The notes under the pieces are model-generated. The model did not search any database. It saw only the letters and a program-made list of their open reading frames with translations, and was not told the origin of the DNA. Both the position numbers and the translations under genes were made by a program. Positions 5,740 through 12,176 of a DNA stretch of 12,176 nucleotides are shown here, piece by piece. This stretch comes from Acidobacteriota bacterium (GTDB taxonomy: Bacteria; Acidobacteriota; Terriglobia; UBA7540), in contig QHZK01000090.1 of NCBI GenBank assembly GCA_003224635.1, forward strand, positions 1 to 12,176, written 5' to 3'. Each line of letters starts with the position of its first letter. Position 1 is the stretch's first letter.

Positions 5740-5903
5740 TGCCTGACGCTCTTTGCAAAGGCAGTCTAAGGCCCGGCGTGCCTCCCAACCAGGCTCGTGT
5801 TCCGCAAAAAACCTTCGTCCGTGTGGAGAGCTTCCGCTTGCGCCGGCAACCCGAAGCGCATGACAATATCTGCGTGACGGCGCTCACGAGCCTAAGCAGC
5901 TGA
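5739..5903 (+). CDS. Possible 54-aa protein overlapping the upstream stop codon
   Basis: The ATG at 5739 shares its A with the TGA stop of the preceding gene (TGATG), an arrangement typical of translational coupling. The frame runs 54 codons to TGA 5901-5903. The product begins MPDALCKGSLRPGVPPNQAR, is Arg/Pro-rich in the middle and ends NICVTALTSLSS, with Cys6 and one Cys near the C-terminus. No family is recognised. The third codon positions are moderately GC-rich, which is compatible with coding but not decisive. If real, it would be the last member of the peptide cassette. It may equally be a chance frame in the 226-nt gap before the next TPR gene. Confidence 0.3.
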   Translation: MPDALCKGSLRPGVPPNQARVPQKTFVRVESFRLRRQPEAHDNICVTALTSLSS

Positions 5904-5965
5904 TGAAATAGCTCGCGTACTTCTCGGCGGTGCCGGCGGCTCGTCAGCAAGGCCCATACTCAGGC

Positions 5966-7909
5966 ATGAAACTCGGTCAGGCACGCTTGTCGCGTTTGCT
6001 TTTTTGCGGGCTGGTCCTGCTTCCGGGACTTCGGGCGGCGTGCCAGGAGCATACTGCTGCCGACCAAGAACTTGTACGGCACTTTCGCGCCGGCCGCGAG
6101 GACATGCAGTCCGGGCGTTTTGACCATGCCGTCGAACAGTTCAAGGAAGTGCTGCGATTCCGGCCCGACCTCGTGGAGGCGCGGGTCGACCTCGGATTGG
6201 CTTACCACGCGCTCGGTGATTACACTCTCGCCGTCTCCGAGCTCGGGCAAGCTGCCCGCCAAAGACCGGACCTTTTGCCAGCCCATCTGTTTCTCGGCAT
6301 CAGCTACTTGAAACTCGGATCCCCGGAAAAGGCGATTCCTCCTCTTGACCGCTCCTTGGCTCTTGACTCGTCCAACCGCGAAGCGAGGCGGGCTCTGGCC
6401 ACCGCTGAGCTGTCTCGAGGCGACTACGGCAAGGCAGCCGCCCAATTCCGAAAGCTTGCCGCGACTCAAGCCGACAAAGCAGACGCCTGGTTCACGTTGG
6501 GCCAGGACTACCTCCACATGGCCGAGCGTCTGATCACGCAGTTGACGCTGCAGTTTCGAGACTCCCCGTGGTCGCTACGGCTCGCCGGGGACATCCTCGG
6601 CGAACGGCGCCTCTGGAACGACGCCGCCTTCGCCTATCGAAAGGCCGTGCTCCGAGCGCCTGCGCAGCCCGGACTCCATTCGGCTCTTGGCCAGGCGCTC
6701 CTTCGGGCGGGCAAGACCGAGGAATCAGAATCCGAGTTCAACGCCGAGCTTTCTCGCAATCCTGCGGAACCGGCTGCGCTGCTGGGTCGGGCAGAAGCAC
6801 AGTTGCTCAAGGGCAGCGCTCAACCCACGCTCGAGCTGGTCGCCCAAATCTGGAGATCGACACCAGAGTTGCTGGTTCAAGCGGCAGCGGATTTCCCGCC
6901 GGTTGATCCACCGCCCGAACTGGCGCATCGCATGGCGGCTGAACTCGAGAACGTTCCGCCCGCGCCGGCTCGAGAATTTCTCCTGTCCGCGCTTTTCCGG
7001 ATCGCGGGCGATGCCGAGCGAGCTCGCGAGGAGCGTTCGAGCTTTGAGAAAGCCGCGAAGTCTGCCGCCGTCTCCGACCGGAAGAGAGCCTCGCCCTCGA
7101 GTTCGGCTTGCGAGCGCCACGAAGAGCGCCTCTGCGCGGAGTTCCTCGGGTCGCAGCAGCCGCTCTCCTTCGTCCGCCTTTTGCGGCTGGGCTGGGCGCT
7201 GCTCACCCTGGGCGAGGACCAGGCCGCTTCTGACAGGTTCGCCGCCGCGCTCGGGCAAAAGGGAACCAGCGCCGAGGCAATCTACTGGCTGAGCCGAAGT
7301 TATCTCCGCCTGGCGGATGCCTGCTTCGATCAACTGACCGCCTCTTATCCCGATTCGTGGCGCGCGCACGAGCTCAAGGGTCAGGCCTTCCACCTCCGTC
7401 AGGCGGACAAGGACGCTGCCGTGGAATACCGCGCCGCCGAACGCCTGAATCCTGATGCTCCCAAAATTCACGAGGCGTTAGGCGAGGTCCTGCTGGCGGA
7501 CGGCGCGGTGGAGGCGGCGAGGTCGGAATTGCAGAAGGCTTTACAACTCGAGCCCGCAGCCGCCCGCAGCCTGTATTTGATGGGAAGACTGTGCGTGGCC
7601 GAGCGGCAGCCCGCGAGCGGCATCCCGTATCTCGAGGCAGCCTTGCGATATGACCCGACGCTGCAGGAAGCGCGCCCGGTGCTTGGCAAGGCATATCTCA
7701 AGGCGGGTAAGCCTGGTCTCGCGGTCGAACAGCTCGAGCGATCGACCGAGATCGACCGATATGGAGACTTGCACTATCTCCTTTACCAGGCGTACCACGA
7801 AGAAGGCAAGCCGGAGCTGGCGGCCCGGGCGCTCGCGCGCTCACAGGAACTCAGGCGGAAATCAGCGTCGGACGATCAGGCCAAGATCCGGCCGGCGGAT
7901 GAAGAATAG
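5966..7909 (+). CDS. Exported TPR protein with internally duplicated halves
   Basis: The start is taken at ATG 5966 (647 aa) because a signal peptide begins there: MKLGQARLSR, then a hydrophobic core LLFCGLVLLPGL, then a small-residue region before CQEH. A GTG at 5930 would put 12 polar residues ahead of it. Cys at RAAC is not a canonical lipobox. The mature protein is largely TPRs, for example FDHAVEQFKEVLRFRPDLVE and AARSELQKALQLEPAAARSL. A Pro/Ala/Ser-rich, less regular middle lies at about 285-400. Residues about 173-281 and 437-545 are similar to each other (YLHMAERLITQLTLQFRDSP against YLRLADACFDQLTASYPDSW), indicating an internal duplication. A periplasmic scaffold role is likely; no enzymatic motif is seen. 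It reads in the same direction as the peptide cassette and as the next TPR gene. Confidence 0.9.
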   Translation: MKLGQARLSRLLFCGLVLLPGLRAACQEHTAADQELVRHFRAGREDMQSGRFDHAVEQFKEVLRFRPDLVEARVDLGLAYHALGDYTLAVSELGQAARQRPDLLPAHLFLGISYLKLGSPEKAIPPLDRSLALDSSNREARRALATAELSRGDYGKAAAQFRKLAATQADKADAWFTLGQDYLHMAERLITQLTLQFRDSPWSLRLAGDILGERRLWNDAAFAYRKAVLRAPAQPGLHSALGQALLRAGKTEESESEFNAELSRNPAEPAALLGRAEAQLLKGSAQPTLELVAQIWRSTPELLVQAAADFPPVDPPPELAHRMAAELENVPPAPAREFLLSALFRIAGDAERAREERSSFEKAAKSAAVSDRKRASPSSSACERHEERLCAEFLGSQQPLSFVRLLRLGWALLTLGEDQAASDRFAAALGQKGTSAEAIYWLSRSYLRLADACFDQLTASYPDSWRAHELKGQAFHLRQADKDAAVEYRAAERLNPDAPKIHEALGEVLLADGAVEAARSELQKALQLEPAAARSLYLMGRLCVAERQPASGIPYLEAALRYDPTLQEARPVLGKAYLKAGKPGLAVEQLERSTEIDRYGDLHYLLYQAYHEEGKPELAARALARSQELRRKSASDDQAKIRPADEE

Positions 7910-7944
7910 CCGGGGGAAGAGGTCCTGGTCCTCAACCATCTCGG

Positions 7945-7983
7945 CCGGTCTGGCCTTCGGCAGACTGGCAAGCGAGTCTTGCC
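7945..7983 (+). promoter_or_regulatory. Overlapping hairpins between the two TPR genes
   Basis: CCGGTCTG (7945-7952) pairs with CAGACTGG (7961-7968), with one G-T, around a loop containing TTCG. GGCAAG (7967-7972) pairs with CTTGCC (7978-7983) around CGAGT. The two stems share bases 7967-7968, so they cannot both form in full. A run of six T follows at 7999-8004, 15 nt downstream and enclosed by ACGAA/TTCGT. This could be a weak or partial terminator or an intercistronic processing signal; the distance between stem and T-run argues against a strong intrinsic terminator. Confidence 0.35.
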
Positions 7984-8046
7984 GACGCGTGACGAATCTT
8001 TTTTCGTAAGGGCAAGCCTATCAAACTCCCGCTCATTGCGGCCGCT

Positions 8047-9270
8047 TTGATCGCTCTCTCCCCTACCTTCGGAGTCCAGGCGCAGGGCCAGGATCAGCCG
8101 TCTGCGGCACGATCCTTGGCCGGCAGTCCCGAAGGCCACCTGGCGCGAGGACACGAGGCCCTCAAGAATAACCGCTATCAGGAGGCCGAGCGCGAGTTCC
8201 GCGCCGCGCTCGCGCTCGATCCCCGGCTGACGGTCCGGGCGCGCTTCCCTCTGGCCGTGACTCTCTTCAACCTGCAAGAGCGGGAGGAAGCGCGCAAGCA
8301 GTTCGAAGCGGTGCGGTCGGAAACGGGAGACGATCCCAATGTGAACTACTATCTGGGCCGGCTGGACCTGATGGAAGGCCATCTCGATTCAGCCCTCCGG
8401 AATCTGGCGCTCGCGTCGTCCAACCCGCCGTTCTCGGATGTGCCTTACTACCTCGGCTATGCCTATTTGAAGAAAGGTGATTTCGATTCGGCCGAGAAGT
8501 GGCTGAAGAAGGCCACCGAGCTTGCGCCACGCGACGCGCGCGTTCAGCAGCGGCTCGGCCTTCTCTACCGCGCCATGGGGCGCCCGGAGGAATCCGAAAA
8601 AGCCTTCGCGCTCTCCTCCGAGCTTCACCAGCAGGACGTTCAGGCTACGGAGCAGGCGCTGGCTTGCGGCCGCAGCCTGGATACCCAGCCGCTCGCCGAG
8701 GCCCGGCAAGCCTGCCAAAAGCTCCTCGATCCTGACGACGTCGGCAAGCTCGTCAGCCTCGGGGTGCTATATGGCCAACACGGGGACTATGCCGAGGCGC
8801 TCGAACCCTTCCGCCTCGCCGCCGAGGCCGACGCTGACTCCTACGAGATGCAGTACAACCTGGGCCTCACCTATTTCCGGCTCAAGCGATACGCGGAGGC
8901 GCGCGGCCCGCTCGAAAAGGCTGTCGCTTTGCGTCCGGACGTGTTTGAGGTGAACGCGCCGCTTGGGGCAGTCCTGTACGCGCTCGGCGATGACGCTGCC
9001 GCTTACCGCGTCCTCGATCGGGCCCACCGCCAGAACCCTGAAAACTCCGATGTCTCGCGCCTGCTCTCCCAGGCAGCCCTGGTCCTCGCCCAGCGGAGTG
9101 TTGAAAGGAAGGAGGCATCTCAGGCGCGCGAGTACCTTGTGAAGGCCGCCCAAGCCCGCCCCAGCGATCCAGAACCACACCGTCGCCTGGCTGACCTCGA
9201 CGATTCCACAGGTGCTCACGCCGAAGCCCAGCGCGAGCGCGAACAGGCTGACCGCCTCAGTTCCCATTGA
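8047..9270 (+). CDS. Exported TPR protein, start codon unclear
   Basis: The coordinates use TTG 8047, the only standard-type start before the TPR region. However, the in-frame sequence continues upstream to a TGA at 7990-7992 and encodes KGKPIKLPLIAAALIALSPT followed by FGVQAQG, an obvious signal peptide with positive n-region, hydrophobic core and VQA cleavage site. No ATG, GTG or TTG exists in that upstream part, so the true start is either a rare codon (ATC 7996, ATT 8035) or has been lost by mutation. The mature part is mostly TPRs, for example YQEAEREFRAALALDPRLTV, FDSAEKWLKKATELAPRDAR and YAEARGPLEKAVALRPDVFE. A short irregular segment near residues 200-230 carries two Cys (ALACGRSL, ARQACQKL). 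It follows the 647-aa TPR gene by 137 nt and is probably a functional partner or paralogue. No catalytic motif is seen. Confidence 0.85.
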   Translation: MIALSPTFGVQAQGQDQPSAARSLAGSPEGHLARGHEALKNNRYQEAEREFRAALALDPRLTVRARFPLAVTLFNLQEREEARKQFEAVRSETGDDPNVNYYLGRLDLMEGHLDSALRNLALASSNPPFSDVPYYLGYAYLKKGDFDSAEKWLKKATELAPRDARVQQRLGLLYRAMGRPEESEKAFALSSELHQQDVQATEQALACGRSLDTQPLAEARQACQKLLDPDDVGKLVSLGVLYGQHGDYAEALEPFRLAAEADADSYEMQYNLGLTYFRLKRYAEARGPLEKAVALRPDVFEVNAPLGAVLYALGDDAAAYRVLDRAHRQNPENSDVSRLLSQAALVLAQRSVERKEASQAREYLVKAAQARPSDPEPHRRLADLDDSTGAHAEAQREREQADRLSSH

Positions 9271-9317
9271 AGCGGCGCGGAGTTTGTTCCGGAGGACTTG
9301 AGGCAAGCGAAACGAAA

Positions 9318-9347
9318 CCGAAGAGGAACCCGAAGGCCCCTCCTCGG
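9318..9347. terminator. Possible hairpin between convergent genes
   Basis: CCGAAGAGG (9318-9326) pairs with CCTCCTCGG (9339-9347) with one A-C mismatch around a 12-nt loop. It lies in the 99-nt gap where the TPR gene and the TonB receptor gene converge, a place where a bidirectional terminator is expected. No T-run flanks it on either strand, so the call is weak. Confidence 0.3.
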
Positions 9348-9369
9348 CGAAGGCAGATCACCGCAGGCG

Positions 9370-12176
9370 TCAGAACGTGAACCGGAGGGCAAACTGGATC
9401 AAACGCGGGTTGTTGATGGTTGAACTGACGTCGCCAAAGTTGCCGGCACCCGCCGTAGTGTTCGGCGGGCCGAACTGTGGCTTGTTAAACAGGTTAAAGA
9501 ATTCAGCTCGGAACTGGACACCCAGCCTATTCTCCGGCCCGAACCGGGTATCCTTGAAGAGGGAGAAGTCCCAGTTCTCGATGCCTTGGGATCGCAGCAC
9601 GGGATCGACGCGGCTCTCGTTGCCGAAGGTGTAAGGTGCCGGCACGCTGAACACCGAGGTGTCAAACCACTTGCTTGCACCGTAAGTACCGCCCAGGCGG
9701 CTTTCGGCCGAGCCGCTCAGAGCCCCAGTTCCGGTCTTGTTGGGTCTCTGCCCGCCGATGTTCGCACCCTGGGTGCCGCCGGTTGTACCAAAGTTCAAAG
9801 GGAATCCACGCTGGTAGATGCTAACACCCTCGAGTCCCCAACCCGAGATGAGCTTCCCTGCGGCGCCTGAGGCGTTTGGCAGAAAGCGCTTGCCCTTTCC
9901 GAACGGGAGATCGACGACATAGCTGACCACCAGGCGCTGGGGCACGTCGTAAGTGGAGAGTGACCGTTCGTTTTTGAGATTGTTCCAATCCTGAATGCCG
10001 GACAGACCAGTCGATTCAAGCCAACTGGTTAGTGAGTCGATGTCACCCGTGGTAATCATCTTGGAGATGGTGTAAGCCACCAGAAGAGTTCCGCCACTCT
10101 TCATTCGCTTCTCGACCTTGAGTTGCATCGAATGGTAGATGCTGCTGAAGGCGCCCGCAGCGCCAATCGAGTAGCCCGTGTACTGCGGGTAGGGAACCAG
10201 GAGCTGCTGTAGCGTCGTGTTTTGCGCCGCCAATCCTGTGCCGTTATTAATGAGCCCGAAAAAGGGATTGGGGACGGTAGCCTGGAGGTGCGAGCCCAGG
10301 GACAAATACTTGTCGGGCAGAGCGTTGAGTTGCTGGGAGAAATCAGGCAAATGAGTGCCCTTGGTAGCCGCATACGCCAGATCGACCAGCGTGCCGTCCG
10401 GCAACTCGCGCTGCACGTCCAGGTTCCATTGCTGATAGTACGCGTAGGGATTGGTCGGTAAGAGGGCAAACGGTCCTTGTCCGTACTGCAAGCTCTGGTA
10501 GAGCGCAAGATCGCGACCGGGTGGTTTGGTGATGCCGTTGGGGAAGGGATTGCTGAAATTAAACGTCGCTCCTCCAACGCAGCCTGTCGGCGTCGGATTG
10601 ACGCACGGGGTCTTGCCACCATCAACACTAGTCAACCACGGCGTGCCGAAGCTGTTGACACCGTCCGTGTTGGGGGCTTCGTCAAATTCGACGGCGTTGG
10701 AGATCCAAAACAGGCCGTACCCGCCACGAATCACAGTCTTGGGGTTCCATTGATACGCGAATCCGAGGTGAGGCGAGAACTGCTTCCAGGGTTTGTCTTG
10801 GGAGTAGCGTTGTGGCCGGCCGGGCGTGGCGACGAGTCCCAATTCCCCCTTTAAGGCGGGCAAACAGATCTGGCTCGCGCCGAATGCCGAAGCTAAGTCT
10901 GGCGGCGAGACGCTTGAGGTGAGGCTCACGCACGGAGGCTGCGGGAGATTTGTGGCCATGTTGGGCGCCAAGTACGAGATGCGGTTGAAGCGCTCTGAAT
11001 AGGGACCGTTTTGCTCCCAACGGATTCCCAAGTTCAGGGTCAGCTTGGAGGTCGCTTTGAACTGGTCTTGGGCGTATAGAGCCGGGTAGATTTGTTGCGA
11101 GGCCACCGGGTTGACATAGCCCTGGTTCGCATCCGTCCCATACCCTAAGAGGAACGAGGCGAACGCCGATCCGCCGTTCTTGTTGACGGGGTCGCTCGAG
11201 GTGAAGTCGGAGTTGAAGTCGAACATTCCCACCGGGGTGTTGGTCTGCAGGTAATTGTGGTGGTCGACGCGGAACTCGCCACCAAACTGGAGGGTGTGCG
11301 GGCCCTTGATCTTGATCAAGCTGCCGGCGATACGAGGCGTATCGTCCCTTGCGACGATGACGCTGCCGGCGCCCTGGCTGCAAAAGACGTTACCCAACTG
11401 GCTATCAGGACCCCCATTCATGCAGGGGATGGGCAGGTCGCGCAGCACGACCTGGTTATTGAAGGCCGCCCAGGCCGATCCAAACTGGGAGAGGTCGATC
11501 CCGACGTCGGCGGGGATTCGGTCGTAGGCGAGCCGCCCCCAGCTCAGGCGGAGGTCCATGATCGTGGTCGGCGAGAAATTGTAGACATCGTCCACTACGG
11601 CGTTGTGGGTGGTGAATGTCTCCGTGCAGCGGTCCTGGCAAACGCCGTTCTTGAAAGGGTCGATGGGGAAGTTCAAGTTCGTCCACCGTGAGTAGCGGCC
11701 ATATAGATGTTGCTTGCTGCTGACATTTTGGTCCACCCTGGCGACGACCTCGTCGTTGTTGCCGCCCCCGCTCGAGCTTGCGACATAGTTGCTGATGGGG
11801 GTGGAGGCATTACCGGTATTCGGATCCACAAACTGGTTGCGAAAGACTACTGATGTGGGATTGAAGCGCGCCGTGGGGATCATGTTCAGGCACCCCGCGG
11901 CATTCGTACAAGCAGCGTTGTAATTTGGGCTAGATGCATCCGCCGAGGCGACGAACTGGTCGCGGTGGTAGGTCCTCCCGTCGGGATTCAGCGTGGTGGT
12001 GAGGGGGTCGTAAATGTCGCTGACGTCAGTGAAGTCGCCCTTCTTCATCGCCAACGTCGGCACACTCTCGAGAAAGGTCTGGCCGATTCGTTGTCGGAAA
12101 CCTTCGTAGCTGAAGAAGAAAAACGTCTTGTCGCGCCCGTCGTAGGCGTGGGGAATGTAAACGGGACCGCCGACGT
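9370..12176 (-). CDS. Oar-type TonB-dependent receptor, C-terminal part (N-terminus off window)
   Basis: The frame on the minus strand is open from the right edge to the stop at 9370-9372; about 934 residues are visible. At the right edge it reads GGPVYIPHAYDGRDKTFFFF, then SYEGFRQRIGQT and VPTLAMKKGDF. This is the block of Oar-like TonB receptors (GGPxxxxKTFFFxxYEGxR...VPTxxMxxGDF) that joins plug and barrel; a GTG at 12063 is therefore not the start. The rest is outer-membrane beta-barrel with typical strings: TLQFGGEFRVDHHNYLQ, LTLNLGIRWEQNGPYSERFN, VIRGGYGLFW, PYAYYQQWNLDVQRELP, LSTYDVPQRLVVSYVVDLPF, FRAEFFNLFNKPQFGPP. It ends in ALRFTF with a terminal Phe, as BamA substrates do. The signal peptide, any carboxypeptidase-regulatory-like domain and the plug lie outside the window. 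Family knowledge: uptake of large substrates driven by TonB-ExbBD; the substrate here is unknown. Confidence 0.92.
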   Translation of the reverse strand, partial: VGGPVYIPHAYDGRDKTFFFFSYEGFRQRIGQTFLESVPTLAMKKGDFTDVSDIYDPLTTTLNPDGRTYHRDQFVASADASSPNYNAACTNAAGCLNMIPTARFNPTSVVFRNQFVDPNTGNASTPISNYVASSSGGGNNDEVVARVDQNVSSKQHLYGRYSRWTNLNFPIDPFKNGVCQDRCTETFTTHNAVVDDVYNFSPTTIMDLRLSWGRLAYDRIPADVGIDLSQFGSAWAAFNNQVVLRDLPIPCMNGGPDSQLGNVFCSQGAGSVIVARDDTPRIAGSLIKIKGPHTLQFGGEFRVDHHNYLQTNTPVGMFDFNSDFTSSDPVNKNGGSAFASFLLGYGTDANQGYVNPVASQQIYPALYAQDQFKATSKLTLNLGIRWEQNGPYSERFNRISYLAPNMATNLPQPPCVSLTSSVSPPDLASAFGASQICLPALKGELGLVATPGRPQRYSQDKPWKQFSPHLGFAYQWNPKTVIRGGYGLFWISNAVEFDEAPNTDGVNSFGTPWLTSVDGGKTPCVNPTPTGCVGGATFNFSNPFPNGITKPPGRDLALYQSLQYGQGPFALLPTNPYAYYQQWNLDVQRELPDGTLVDLAYAATKGTHLPDFSQQLNALPDKYLSLGSHLQATVPNPFFGLINNGTGLAAQNTTLQQLLVPYPQYTGYSIGAAGAFSSIYHSMQLKVEKRMKSGGTLLVAYTISKMITTGDIDSLTSWLESTGLSGIQDWNNLKNERSLSTYDVPQRLVVSYVVDLPFGKGKRFLPNASGAAGKLISGWGLEGVSIYQRGFPLNFGTTGGTQGANIGGQRPNKTGTGALSGSAESRLGGTYGASKWFDTSVFSVPAPYTFGNESRVDPVLRSQGIENWDFSLFKDTRFGPENRLGVQFRAEFFNLFNKPQFGPPNTTAGAGNFGDVSSTINNPRLIQFALRFTF

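Noticed and set aside
6725..7471. Minus-strand open frame (248 aa) opposite the 647-aa TPR gene
   Set aside because: Shadow of the TPR gene; no recognisable domain and no plausible ribosome binding site context.
7899..8009. 36-codon ORF starting inside the end of the 647-aa TPR gene (MKNSRGKRSWSS...)
   Set aside because: Ser/Arg-rich chance frame through a hairpin region, with no ribosome binding site; considered as a displaced start for the next TPR gene but it is in another frame.
10682..11383. Alternative minus-strand frame (233 aa) inside the TonB receptor gene
   Set aside because: Frameshifted reading of the receptor; Arg/Pro-rich composition typical of an out-of-frame translation.

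Overview
The window is GC-rich bacterial DNA. Its gene content (an Oar-type TonB-dependent receptor, several long exported TPR proteins, a PqqD-like/M50/HlyD fusion protease) best suggests a Gram-negative soil bacterium of the Acidobacteriota or a related phylum. That placement is inference from gene content; there is no rRNA or marker gene here.

Layout: 2-1246 is the 3' part of a TPR protein that enters from outside the window. 1247-2024 is a degraded intergenic stretch with four 14-bp tandem repeats, a hairpin-like dispersed repeat, a transposase relic containing a 20-bp perfect palindrome, an amidohydrolase relic, and small hairpins. 2025-5739 (perhaps to 5903) is the most interesting part: a 46-codon peptide gene with a good ribosome binding site, then a structured spacer, then a 771-aa membrane protein combining a PqqD-like (RiPP-recognition-like) N-terminus, an M50 site-2-type zinc protease and an HlyD-like periplasmic adaptor, then a 342-aa cytoplasmic protein with a ParB/sulfiredoxin-like motif. 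A 54-codon ORF overlaps the stop of the last gene. 5966-9270 holds two exported TPR proteins in the same direction. 9370-12176 is the C-terminal part of a large TonB-dependent receptor on the opposite strand, running off the right edge.

How it may work together: the peptide has a charged amphipathic N-terminus ending in LEQRIAP, two cysteines eight residues apart, and an 18-residue tail made only of N, S, D, G and E. A peptide like this beside a PqqD-like/M50/HlyD fusion looks like a substrate plus its recognition, cleavage and export machine, comparable in outline to YydF with the membrane protease YydH. No radical SAM, YcaO or lanthipeptide synthetase is visible. The ParB/Srx-like protein is therefore either an unusual tailoring enzyme or a regulator. 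This is the best candidate in the window for an undescribed system. The TPR and receptor genes are typical of Acidobacteriota accessory regions, and their link to the peptide cassette is unproven.
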